A stretch of 31,826 nt of DNA, taken from positions 1 through 31,826 of IMG/VR virus record IMGVR_UViG_3300027467_000489; one strand, given 5' to 3'. The notes beneath the pieces are model-generated. The model saw only the letters and a program-made list of their open reading frames with translations, did no database searches and was not told the origin of the DNA. How positions within the stretch are numbered: position 1 is the stretch's first letter; the number at the start of each line of letters is the position of its first letter. This document shows positions 22,302-29,519 of the stretch, one piece after another. This DNA comes from a virus. The position numbers and the translations under genes are program-made.

Positions 22302-23242
22302 TAAGCTGGGGAATAAACGCACTTAATCACGGCTCTAGTCTTGCCGTGTTTAAAGACGGAAAATTTATTTCAAATACCTTTGATAAGACTGACACGTTAG
22401 ATACTAAGACTATTACAACTGCTCTACATCACGGAGCACCTTCGGATATATTTTGGTACGAAAGGCCTTGGATTAAAAAAGCAAGACAGGCCTATGCAGG
22501 TCAATGGCATAGAGTCTTTGATTTTCAAGCAATACCTAGTGCCTATATTAGAAGTATACGTGCTAATTATGCAAAGATGCATTATACTCCGCATCACGCA
22601 AGTCACGCTGCCGCTGGTTACTATACCAGTCCATTTAACCATTGTGCCATTGTTGTGCTTGATGCGATTGGCGAATGGGAATGCGCTACAATATGGGAAG
22701 GTAAACACGGCGAAATGAAAAAAGTATGGAGTAAGACATATCCTAACAGTTTAGGATTATTTTATTCCGCTTTCACTGAGTTAATAGGGCATACTCCTAT
22801 TCAAGATGAATTTCTTTTACAAAAAGATGCAGAACTAGGCGATCCTAACAAATATTATTTTGATGTAAAAGAATATATGGGCAGCGTTATTAATGCGCAT
22901 CAAAATATGCATCAAGGCATTTGGAATTGGCCGTATGAAATTACCAATGAAGACAAGGTACACATTGCCGCTGCCGTTCAGGAAGTGTTTGAAGAACAAA
23001 TTGATATGGTAATGAAAATTGCCAAAGATTTAACAGGAGCCGATTGTCTAGTATATATGGGTGGCTGTGCTATGAATAGTCGAGCAAACAAAAAGGTAGT
23101 AGAACCAAAATTTAATTACATTTGGTCATTGCCGCAACCTGGCGATCCTAGTAGCAGTATTGGCGCTGTACTGTATCACACTAAGCAAAGAGTTTGGGAT
23201 GCAAACCTTGGGGTTGTAAAACATATCGAGATTCGTGTATAA
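22298..23242 (+). CDS. Carbamoyltransferase, NodU/CmcH family, short form
   Basis: 314 residues. The family moves a carbamoyl group from carbamoyl phosphate through carbamoyl-adenylate to a hydroxyl of a sugar or antibiotic. The Kae1-like domain is clear: GINALNHGSSLAVF (5-18), HHASHAAAGYYTSPF (99-113), VVLDAIGEWEC (119-129), GGCAMNSRANK (255-265) and a PGDPSSSIGA turn (281-290). Full-length members have about 570-610 residues with a C-terminal YrdC-like domain, which is absent. It could use a host or phage partner for activation or bind a product. It lies between primase and helicase with a 2OG-type oxygenase after it. Start overlaps the 38-aa gene. Confidence 0.88.
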   Translation: MISWGINALNHGSSLAVFKDGKFISNTFDKTDTLDTKTITTALHHGAPSDIFWYERPWIKKARQAYAGQWHRVFDFQAIPSAYIRSIRANYAKMHYTPHHASHAAAGYYTSPFNHCAIVVLDAIGEWECATIWEGKHGEMKKVWSKTYPNSLGLFYSAFTELIGHTPIQDEFLLQKDAELGDPNKYYFDVKEYMGSVINAHQNMHQGIWNWPYEITNEDKVHIAAAVQEVFEEQIDMVMKIAKDLTGADCLVYMGGCAMNSRANKKVVEPKFNYIWSLPQPGDPSSSIGAVLYHTKQRVWDANLGVVKHIEIRV

Positions 23243-23243
23243 T
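23214..23243 (+). promoter_or_regulatory. Possible leaderless promoter for the oxygenase gene
   Basis: TTGTAA at 23214-23219, an 18-base spacer and a perfect TATAAT at 23238-23243, with the ATG at 23250, six bases after the -10. The -35 is weak and the gene could also be read from upstream. Confidence 0.5.
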
Positions 23244-23249
23244 AGTATT

Positions 23250-23867
23250 ATGTTGAGTACAGAAAAAAAATTTACTAGCGGAAATCAATGGATCATCGAT
23301 TCGGAATATCCTAACTATAAAAATTTGTATAAATTTTTATTGCCTAGTAACGAGCAAGAATATAGTTCCGAGACATCGGCGCATTTTGCAAAACAATATC
23401 CATTGTGGAGAGATCCTAATCTTTCTGACGAATACTATTCACATAAAAAATTCAATAACGATAATTCTTCAATACCTTGGCAGCAAGAACTCGACAACAT
23501 TACAAAATGGACTCAGGCAAAATTAATAGAGCATCATATCATTAAACAAATCACGCCTGTAATATCTTGGTGGATGGACTATGAGCCAGGTGGCTGGCAG
23601 GCGATGCATACGCATAGTGTAAATTGTATTACACAGGTAATTTATATGGATGAGCCCAATATTAATGAAAGTACTGCGGCAAAGGATTATACGCCTGGAT
23701 CAATGTATGCGTTAATGACAGATGGAAAACCAGTATATATTCCATTTGTTGGATTTCCTGGTAGAAGTATTTTAATGACAGGAGATGTATTTCACGGAGT
23801 ATATCCTGTTAAGACCACACCAAGAAGATCAATTATTATAGATTACATTTACAACAAAAATGATTAA
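23250..23867 (+). CDS. 2OG-Fe(II) oxygenase-type protein
   Basis: 205 residues from the ATG at 23250, placed six bases after a TATAAT; an upstream GTG at 23235 is possible. AMHTHSVN (118-125), with His120 and His122, GDVFHGVYP with His182, and the following PRRSII with Arg192/Arg193 fit the His-x-(D/E/H)...His...Arg layout of a double-stranded beta-helix oxygenase using Fe2+ and 2-oxoglutarate. The usual Asp is His here, so catalysis is not certain. These enzymes hydroxylate bases, sugars or residues. Lies in the same run as the carbamoyltransferase and overlaps the gp41 gene by 8 bases. Confidence 0.74.
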   Translation: MLSTEKKFTSGNQWIIDSEYPNYKNLYKFLLPSNEQEYSSETSAHFAKQYPLWRDPNLSDEYYSHKKFNNDNSSIPWQQELDNITKWTQAKLIEHHIIKQITPVISWWMDYEPGGWQAMHTHSVNCITQVIYMDEPNINESTAAKDYTPGSMYALMTDGKPVYIPFVGFPGRSILMTGDVFHGVYPVKTTPRRSIIIDYIYNKND

Positions 23868-25299
23868 AGACTACGGATACGAACTACAAAAATTATATCT
23901 TGAGCTAATGCTAGCAGACGCAGAAGTGTTTGTACGTTGCCAAGGTATTTTTGATCACACACTTTTTGACAGAAAATTACAAGATGCAGCAGAGTTTATT
24001 AATCTCTATGCAAAAGAATATTCTGTTATGCCTGACTACGAAATGGTTAATGCATCGTGTAGATCAGATCTTAAAAAGCCAGAAGATATCAAAGAAGGTC
24101 ACAACGATTGGCTAATGGACGAGTTTGAAAACTTTACTCGCCATAAGGCATTAGAACGTGCAATTATTAATTCTGCAGATTTACTTGAAAAGAAAGACTA
24201 CGGTCAAGTAGAATCTATGATTAAAGAAGCAGTACAAATTTCTTTAACTAAAGATCTAGGCACTGATTATTTTGAAGATCCTAGACAGCGATTAATGCGT
24301 ATCAAAGACAAGAATGGTCAAATTAGCACAGGCTGGCCTACTCTTGATCGTAGACTATTTGGAGGAATGAATCGTGGAGAACTTAACATTTTTGCTGGTG
24401 GATCAGGTGCAGGTAAATCCCTCTTTCTTGCTAACCTTGGCGTGAATTGGTGTCTACAAGGACTTAATGTTTTATATCTAACATTAGAACTTTCAGAAGA
24501 CCTAGTAGCTATGCGTATTGATGCAATGACTACTGGTATTTCAACAAAAGAGATTTTTAAAGATCTAGAAAACGTTGAAATGAAAGTTCGTGTTATTGGT
24601 AAGAAGGCTGGTAAACTACAAATCAAATATATGCCTAGTGGCAAGACTGCCAATGACCTTAGAGCATATATGAAAGAGTTTGAAATCAAAACAGGTGCTA
24701 AGATTGATGTATTACTAGTAGATTACTTAGACTTGTTAATGCCAGCAAGTCGTAAGATTTCAGCAGAAAACTTGTTTATTAAAGACAAGTATGTTTCTGA
24801 AGAATTACGCAACCTAGCAATGGAAAAACAATGTATTCTAGTTACTGCGGCACAGTTGAACCGTGGTGCTGTTGAAGAAGTTGAATTTGACCACAGTCAT
24901 ATTTCAGGCGGTCTTTCTAAGATTCAAACAGCAGATAACGTGTTTGGTATCTTTACGTCACGTGCTATGCGTGAGCGTGGACGTTATCAAATACAATTAA
25001 TGAAAACTCGTTCTAGTTCAGGTGTAGGACAAAAGGTAGATCTAGAGTTTAATCTAGAAACGCTTAAGATTAGCGATTTGCCCGAAGATGAACAAGAGTC
25101 GCATAACGGAGCAAATAGAGGCACAAGCAGTATCATTGACAGCATTAAACGTAAAACAGAAATTAATAAAGTAGATCCAGAAACAGGCGAAATAGATCCA
25201 ACCCAAGGCGCTAGCATAGGCAAAGTTCGAGCAAATGTAGGTTCGTCAAAACTACGTGAAATCTTGAACAGTATGGGTGGTGATGATGAAGACATCTAA
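23860..25299 (+). CDS. 41: Replicative DNA helicase gp41
   Basis: 479 residues. gp41 is the DnaB-type hexameric helicase that unwinds the fork and activates primase. The N-terminal helical part (1-130) is followed by the RecA core: Walker A GGSGAGKS (180-187), LYLTLEL (205-211), Walker B LLVDYLD (285-291), and the Gln-containing VTAAQLNRGAVE in the motif-3 place, then RERGRYQIQLMKTRSSSGVG, which has the arginine finger type. The C-terminal 80 residues are acidic and low in structure. The last gene overlaps its 3' end. Order after primase fits its function. Confidence 0.94.
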   Translation: MIKDYGYELQKLYLELMLADAEVFVRCQGIFDHTLFDRKLQDAAEFINLYAKEYSVMPDYEMVNASCRSDLKKPEDIKEGHNDWLMDEFENFTRHKALERAIINSADLLEKKDYGQVESMIKEAVQISLTKDLGTDYFEDPRQRLMRIKDKNGQISTGWPTLDRRLFGGMNRGELNIFAGGSGAGKSLFLANLGVNWCLQGLNVLYLTLELSEDLVAMRIDAMTTGISTKEIFKDLENVEMKVRVIGKKAGKLQIKYMPSGKTANDLRAYMKEFEIKTGAKIDVLLVDYLDLLMPASRKISAENLFIKDKYVSEELRNLAMEKQCILVTAAQLNRGAVEEVEFDHSHISGGLSKIQTADNVFGIFTSRAMRERGRYQIQLMKTRSSSGVGQKVDLEFNLETLKISDLPEDEQESHNGANRGTSSIIDSIKRKTEINKVDPETGEIDPTQGASIGKVRANVGSSKLREILNSMGGDDEDI

Positions 25300-25522
25300 G
25301 GTAGAGCTGTTAAAGTGGTTACCACACGAGGGCGAATATATTGAAATCGATTGGCCTAAAGTACACCGTACGATTGGTGTAGATCATACTAAATGGTTGT
25401 TAAATCAAAATCATACTAATTGTCAGGTTGTGCTTGAAAGAAACGATATGTATTGTCGTTTAATAGCAGAATTCTACGATGAACGCACCTTAGCTACTTA
25501 CTATCTAATGTGGGCTAAATAA
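25283..25522 (+). CDS. Small phage protein after helicase, unknown function
   Basis: 79 residues from the first of two adjacent ATG codons (25283, 25286), with GGGTGGTG just upstream; GTG starts at 25277 and 25280 are also possible. It overlaps the helicase 3' end by 17 bases. The protein has LLKWLPHEGEYIEIDWPKVHR, in two parts, and a Tyr-rich end, which suggests a small alpha/beta domain. I recognise no family. Confidence 0.7.
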   Translation: MMKTSKVELLKWLPHEGEYIEIDWPKVHRTIGVDHTKWLLNQNHTNCQVVLERNDMYCRLIAEFYDERTLATYYLMWAK

Positions 25523-25526
25523 TGAT

Positions 25527-25907
25527 ATGCGAGCCAAAGAATTTATTAACGAAGCTAGAGAAGGCAGTATCCAAGACGATGTTGCTGATGCACTACCATC
25601 AACCTTTTCTATTCCATCATTACAGAACCAAGATCCGTACAAACAATACAGATTTGGTATGGCCCTAGCTAGAGCAGGTGGAAGTAAGCCTGCAGATCGA
25701 GACCAGTTTTCCCCTAACACTCCTTGGGGCGAAAACGCTATTGTTGTAGCATATGACAACGAAAGCGAAAAAATGGTCAAGCAGGCAGCAAAAGAAGTTC
25801 ACGCAGGTGCCGTTAAACTAATTAGCACTCCAAAATCAACCGAAGCTAAAGATGTTAATATAACAAGTTCTGTAGCAAAGCCAAAACGTAACAAATACGG
25901 AGTTTAA
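25527..25907 (+). CDS. Phage protein with MRAKEFI N-terminus, unknown function
   Basis: 126 residues. The start MRAKEFINEAREG is a short amphipathic tag that, from memory, is common at the beginning of head- and virion-associated proteins in T4-like marine phages. The rest is polar and probably flexible: PSLQNQDPYKQYRFGMALAR, GGSKPADRDQFSPNTPWGENAIVVAYD, ending with TSSVAKPKRNKYGV. The following gene begins with MRLREL, a similar tag. Late virion-related role inferred only. Confidence 0.7.
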   Translation: MRAKEFINEAREGSIQDDVADALPSTFSIPSLQNQDPYKQYRFGMALARAGGSKPADRDQFSPNTPWGENAIVVAYDNESEKMVKQAAKEVHAGAVKLISTPKSTEAKDVNITSSVAKPKRNKYGV

Positions 25908-25908
25908 T

Positions 25909-26622
25909 ATGCGTTTACGTGAATTAGATGAATCTTCAGATTTTGTTACCGTAAACTCAAAACTAAACCCTAAAATTTGGGCAAGTGACAAACTCAATCC
26001 AGAAGTTAGAAATAAATTAATTGAAATTGCACACGCCTTTGAAGAATTTGTAGGCATTGATCTAGAAGTAGAAGATTACACAATCACCGGATCTAATGCT
26101 AATTATACTTGGACACAGTATTCAGATCTAGATTTACACATTATCATCCCAGGCACAGCAACAGACGAACAACGTGAATTATTTTCCGCTAAAAAGGCAC
26201 TTTGGGCAGAACAACACGACATCACTATCAAAGGCTTGCCCGTAGAATGCTACGTACAAGGCGCAGATGAACCACATCACTCAACAGGCGTTTTTTCTCT
26301 GTTAGATGATAAGTGGCTCGTAGAGCCCAAGAAGGTAAAACCTCAAGTAGACGATGCTGCAATTGAAGCCAAAAAAGATGCAATACTGCGTCAGATCGAA
26401 CACGCATTATTGAGCAAGGATATCGATAAGTTACGCACAGTAAAAGATAAAGTTACACAGATGCGCAAGAGCGGATTGGAACGTGCGGGCGAGTGGTCAG
26501 TAGAAAATCTTGTATTCAAAATACTTCGTAACCTTGGACTTATCGACGAGCTCACTGACAAAATTAGAGAATTGGAAGATCAAGAACTTTCTCTAGAACA
26601 GGCTATACAACCGCTTGACTAA
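25909..26622 (+). CDS. Nucleotidyltransferase-fold protein (pol-beta superfamily)
   Basis: 237 residues. TGSNANYTWTQYSDLDLHIII (about 60-80, in two parts) is the nucleotidyltransferase pattern GS-x10-D-x-D, with Asp73 and Asp75, and a third acidic residue is likely in LPVECYVQ. Known members add nucleotides to RNA, antibiotics or proteins. The N-terminus MRLREL is like the tag in the gene before it, and a helical tail (about 170-237) follows. TAATATG links the two starts. Small nucleotidyltransferases of this type occur in cyanophages; their target is not known to me. Confidence 0.82.
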   Translation: MRLRELDESSDFVTVNSKLNPKIWASDKLNPEVRNKLIEIAHAFEEFVGIDLEVEDYTITGSNANYTWTQYSDLDLHIIIPGTATDEQRELFSAKKALWAEQHDITIKGLPVECYVQGADEPHHSTGVFSLLDDKWLVEPKKVKPQVDDAAIEAKKDAILRQIEHALLSKDIDKLRTVKDKVTQMRKSGLERAGEWSVENLVFKILRNLGLIDELTDKIRELEDQELSLEQAIQPLD

Positions 26623-26643
26623 TGACATTTTTTGTCTTATAAT
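26615..26643 (+). promoter_or_regulatory. Consensus sigma70-type promoter
   Basis: TTGACT at 26615-26620, a 17-base spacer and TATAAT at 26638-26643. It overlaps the stop of the nucleotidyltransferase gene. The spacer includes a short inverted repeat, GACA and TGTC, around T5. Drives the GNAT-like gene. Confidence 0.82.
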
Positions 26644-26650
26644 ATAAATA
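26643..26650 (+). promoter_or_regulatory. T4-type late promoter motif TATAAATA
   Basis: An exact TATAAATA, sharing one base with the -10 of the sigma70-type promoter. In T4, TATAAATA is bound by gp55 sigma. TSS would be about 26655, and the SD-like GGGG follows at 26661. The two promoters could give early and late expression of the same gene. Confidence 0.6.
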
Positions 26651-26671
26651 CGCATATTATGGGGCACAAAA

Positions 26672-27109
26672 ATGTTACACATCATCCAAGACTTATCAGA
26701 TAATCTACTTAATTTAATCAAAGACGATCCTGTTCGTCCTGAAATTCCCGTTGAACAAAGAGTTAATCAAAACTCAAAAATCTTTGTTCTTCGCGACGAA
26801 ACCACACAAGAACCTCTGGCAGTGACCTGCGTAAAGTTCTTAGAAAAAATTCCTAGTTCTGTGAACGATCTAGCCGAAGCTGCAATTAACACAAATACCG
26901 CAGTATTCTATACTATTTGGTCATATGCTGCTGGTGCAGGCCGTACTCTAATCGAACAGGCTCAAGAGCACATTAAAAAGGAACACCCTGAAGTGGAAAC
27001 CTATGTTACTCTAAGTCCTAAGACAGAAATGGCCAAGAGATTTCACTTGAAAAACGGTGCTGAGATTCATAGAGAAAACGAAGATAGTGTAAACTACCTA
27101 TACCACTAA
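26672..27109 (+). CDS. GNAT-like acetyltransferase
   Basis: 145 residues. IFVLRDETTQEPLAVTCVKFL is the beta strand pair near the start, followed by the acetyl-CoA-binding type loop SYAAGAGRTLIEQAQEHIK (about 89-107) and VTLSPKTEMAKRFHLKNGAE (about 114-133), the latter like the C-terminal strand-helix of GNAT enzymes. The motif is GAGRTLI rather than the common Q/RxxGxG/A, so this is a family-level call. Preceded by a sigma70-type and a late-type promoter. The stop overlaps that of the convergent gene by 2 bases. Target unknown. Confidence 0.72.
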   Translation: MLHIIQDLSDNLLNLIKDDPVRPEIPVEQRVNQNSKIFVLRDETTQEPLAVTCVKFLEKIPSSVNDLAEAAINTNTAVFYTIWSYAAGAGRTLIEQAQEHIKKEHPEVETYVTLSPKTEMAKRFHLKNGAEIHRENEDSVNYLYH

Positions 27110-27120
27110 CCAGCGTGGTA
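27101..27120. terminator. Hairpin over two convergent stop codons
   Basis: TACCAC (27101-27106) and GTGGTA (27115-27120) pair perfectly with an 8-base loop that contains the + strand TAA (27107-27109). The minus-strand TAG lies at 27106-27108. The T run is short on both sides, so this is a possible bidirectional stop. Confidence 0.45.
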
Positions 27121-28101
27121 TCCTCTAGACTGCATAACTTTTTCTACCCCAGACCGCTTTTTCCAAGGCAGGTTCCATTTTGAAGTCTGTATTTCTTTGA
27201 TAAAGAATTCTACGGCCTGGGGATTCAATTCACCTTCGACAAGATCCTGGTCAGACAGCCAATCTGGACCAATCAGCTCTGTATGAAATCCTGAGGTAAG
27301 ATCCAAGGGTTGACCTTTGACCAAGGTGTCTAGAATCTTTTTAACTAGGACATCGTGATTGCACAGGCACATATGATTGTATCTACAGTCTCCGCCCTGG
27401 AAATATCCCGAGTGTCCTTGGTCCAGCATTTCATCTAGTTTTTTCTTATCCTTGTATTCGCCCCATTGAATAAAAGATAAATTTCCCTGAGCAAACAACA
27501 GATGTTCATATTGATCGCAGCCAACTAGGTCCATATCAAAGCCCGGAATAACTAGAGCACGATTTAGACCTCTTCTGGCAATTTCGTAGGCAATGAGTCC
27601 TAGGCGCGATCGCATTGCTAGACTATCAATGTGTGGTCTTTGTATGTGCTTGATAAACAGTTCAATGGCCTTGGCCTGTTCTGAAGATATGTGTTGATCA
27701 AGATCCATGATATTCCAGTTACTGATCGTAGGTTCATCTTCAAAGTACCAAAATCTTGCTGGACTGGTTAGAATAAAGATCACAATGTCATTGGGATCTA
27801 TTAAATGAACAACTTTTAGGAATTCATTTAGGGCCCAGTCCTGTGCAGAACCTACCAATGAATTATTGCGTAACTGTATTACTTCACCTAGCTCAGTGGC
27901 CAAGGCGTGACTCAGTTGACGTGTCCATACGCGAATAGGATCGCGATCGGGCCACAGCGCAGACCAGCTATCACCAAATATCCATAGTCTGCGAGGATCT
28001 TTTTTAGCTTCTGGGTGTGTATGATTCAACTTCTGCCTTCCATTGATCCAGCGTTCGCTGCTCTTGTTGAACAGCAAAATCTTGGGCCAATCTCCAGGCA
28101 A
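27106..28101 (-). CDS. SGNH/GDSL hydrolase-type protein
   Basis: 331 residues in the longest frame. The family hydrolyses esters, for example acetyl groups on polysaccharides. WIFGDSW (40-46) is the Block I Ser motif, RNNSLVGSAQDW (77-88) has the Gly/Asn-type blocks, and a His lies in NHMCLCNHD. A TTG at 28029, with GGAAGG just upstream, may be the real start; it would leave 26 bases of overlap with the preceding 63-aa gene instead of 98, and would trim an unlike N-terminal segment. Many Trp and Gln codons, unlike the AT-rich left part. It could deacetylate a phage or host glycan. Confidence 0.76.
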   Translation of the reverse strand: MPGDWPKILLFNKSSERWINGRQKLNHTHPEAKKDPRRLWIFGDSWSALWPDRDPIRVWTRQLSHALATELGEVIQLRNNSLVGSAQDWALNEFLKVVHLIDPNDIVIFILTSPARFWYFEDEPTISNWNIMDLDQHISSEQAKAIELFIKHIQRPHIDSLAMRSRLGLIAYEIARRGLNRALVIPGFDMDLVGCDQYEHLLFAQGNLSFIQWGEYKDKKKLDEMLDQGHSGYFQGGDCRYNHMCLCNHDVLVKKILDTLVKGQPLDLTSGFHTELIGPDWLSDQDLVEGELNPQAVEFFIKEIQTSKWNLPWKKRSGVEKVMQSRGYHAG

Positions 28102-28195
28102 GGTCTTCGTTGGTGATTAGACGGCCGTCGATCTGCTGTCTTTCTATTCTAATGCGTGTTTTTAAATTTCGGGCCATTACTCTATATGCTATCAC
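28004..28195 (-). CDS. Small phage protein with GTG start, unknown function
   Basis: 63 residues. The GTG at 28195 has AGGAGA seven bases upstream, a good spacing, and a TATAAATA late-type motif lies just before it. The protein is basic and helical (ARNLKTRIRIERQQ, then WRLAQDFAVQQEQRTLDQWKAE). It overlaps the start of the SGNH hydrolase frame. From memory, proteins with a similar WKAEVE end are found in T4-like phages near tail genes, but I cannot name it. Confidence 0.66.
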   Translation of the reverse strand: MIAYRVMARNLKTRIRIERQQIDGRLITNEDLAWRLAQDFAVQQEQRTLDQWKAEVESYTPRS

Positions 28196-28216
28196 GGGTC
28201 GTCTCCTGTAATAGTA

Positions 28217-28224
28217 TATTTATA
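28217..28224 (-). promoter_or_regulatory. T4-type late promoter motif TATAAATA (minus strand)
   Basis: Exact TATAAATA read on the minus strand. The TSS would be near 28212, giving a short leader with AGGAG (28203-28207) before the GTG at 28195. It overlaps the stop of the upstream oxygenase gene. Spacing to the RBS and start is what a T4-type late promoter would have. Confidence 0.6.
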
Positions 28225-28807
28225 CCCTTGTGGTTGTGTAATTGAAGATCACACAGATACGCTGTTGATGTTCTTGAGGACGTCCAGTCCAGCGCCAGTG
28301 TGTGCCGTCAAAGTCGTACCAAGTACCACCACGGGGTTCTAGACGATGCACAATGTTCTCCAAATTCTGGGGTAATTCCCAGTCCTGCATCCAAGAACGT
28401 TCACGAAGAATGTCTGTGGTGCCGTCGGAATCCATGGGGAAATAAATGCCAGTTTGATGTGGGCCTGTGATGTCAATGTGCGGTTGGCTATTGCCACGAT
28501 CTCCGGGTAGAGAATTAACTACTCTTATTTTAAAAATTCTACTTAGGTTTTTGCCCTGATGATCCAAGGCTCGGAATAGGATCATTTGACAGATGTCCAT
28601 TAGTTCTTCGTTGATCACGGTGTCGTTGTCATAGACCACATTGGTATATTGGTGCCAGTCGTATCTGCGAATATCTCGGGCCATTTCTGGAGGAAAAAAT
28701 CCCCAATTAGTCAATGGGTTGCCGATGCGTTCAGCTAGCCAGCCCCGGACCTGACCCTCAAAAAGGTCATCAATTTGAGTCAGTTTAGGCAACAGTTCTT
28801 CAGTCAT
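28220..28807 (-). CDS. 2OG-Fe(II) oxygenase, phage type
   Basis: 195 residues, with AAGGAG before the start. PHIDITGPH (109-117) gives the His110-x-Asp112 pair; GGTWYDFDGTHWRW (160-173) holds the distal His170; Arg183 in QQRICVIFNY (181-190) is the 2OG-binding Arg. This is the standard His-x-Asp...His...Arg order of Fe(II)/2-oxoglutarate oxygenases. GIYFPMDSDGT is a typical strand. It may hydroxylate a base, sugar or protein residue. Divergent from the other oxygenase at 28864 by a 56-base gap. Confidence 0.84.
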   Translation of the reverse strand: MTEELLPKLTQIDDLFEGQVRGWLAERIGNPLTNWGFFPPEMARDIRRYDWHQYTNVVYDNDTVINEELMDICQMILFRALDHQGKNLSRIFKIRVVNSLPGDRGNSQPHIDITGPHQTGIYFPMDSDGTTDILRERSWMQDWELPQNLENIVHRLEPRGGTWYDFDGTHWRWTGRPQEHQQRICVIFNYTTTRV

Positions 28808-28863
28808 AGTATCTCCTTGTCACATACTTATCCCATAAACTGGTCAGTGAATTAAATATTGAT

Positions 28864-29487
28864 ATGCAGACCCTAGGCTTATTTTCCGAACCCGTGACTC
28901 GCCAACAGATTTGGCCCGGAACCTGGCAACAGCAGCTTGATCAGATTCCCTGTGAATATCAGACCAATCACTGTTACTCCCTGTCCCAGAGAGTTTTGGA
29001 CACAGTTCCAGATCTACACCAAATAATTGAACAAAGGGTTCAACAGTGGGCTGAACAGGTTCTGGGCATCACGGATACACTCTACATCACAGAAAGTTGG
29101 ATCAATGTCTATAATACCGGCGACTCCATACATCAGCACAGCCACCCTAATTCCATAGTGTCGGGAACTTGGTATTGGTCAACACCCGAAACAGAGATTA
29201 GATTTCACAAACAGGGCTTAAACTCATCTACACACTGGACTATGAAACTGGATCAAAGGCCCACAGCCTGGTCACAGACAGAAGTCATACTGCCCGTAGA
29301 ACAAGGTGATCTACTCCTATGGCCCAGTTATCTACAGCACTCAACCACAGCACACACCAGCGAAGAACCAAGAAAAACTCTGAGCTTTAATGCAATGCCT
29401 AGATCTTGGGGAAGTAATTTCTATAGAGTCGGCGAAGCCGCAGCGCAAATTCCTGAGCGCGAAGCGCAGCAGCGCAAGATTTTTTAG
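28864..29487 (+). CDS. 2OG-Fe(II) oxygenase, HxH type
   Basis: 207 residues. SIHQHSHPNSIVSGTWYWSTPE (88-109, in two parts), then GDLLLWPSYLQHS (148-160) and EEPRKTLSFN (167-176), match the pattern of a family of putative 2OG-Fe(II) oxygenases found in phages and proteobacteria (HxHPNS.xSGxYY...FPS.LxH...R...SFN). His92/His94, His159 and Arg170 are candidate ligands. Codons are GC-rich and the protein Trp/Gln-rich, unlike the sugar cassette. The last 30 bases contain GC repeats and a T6 run that may act as a terminator. Confidence 0.82.
   Translation: MQTLGLFSEPVTRQQIWPGTWQQQLDQIPCEYQTNHCYSLSQRVLDTVPDLHQIIEQRVQQWAEQVLGITDTLYITESWINVYNTGDSIHQHSHPNSIVSGTWYWSTPETEIRFHKQGLNSSTHWTMKLDQRPTAWSQTEVILPVEQGDLLLWPSYLQHSTTAHTSEEPRKTLSFNAMPRSWGSNFYRVGEAAAQIPEREAQQRKIF
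29457..29485 (+). terminator. GC-rich repeat and T6 at the end of the oxygenase gene
   Basis: Three GCGC units (29457-29460, 29464-29467, 29472-29475) can pair in short stems, followed by six T (29480-29485) that run into the TAG stop. The stems are only 4 bp, so this is a weak intrinsic terminator candidate. Confidence 0.4.
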
Positions 29488-29495
29488 AAGAATTA

Positions 29496-29515
29496 TCTGC
29501 GCATATATCCGCAGA
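29496..29515. terminator. Hairpin between convergent genes
   Basis: TCTGCG (29496-29501) and CGCAGA (29510-29515) pair around an 8-base loop. It lies in the 32-base gap between a + strand and a minus-strand gene. No clean T run follows on either side. Confidence 0.4.
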
Positions 29516-29519
29516 AGCC

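Noticed and set aside
24318-24689. 123-aa minus-strand frame inside the gp41 gene
   Set aside because: Opposite to Walker motifs of gp41; no start signal.
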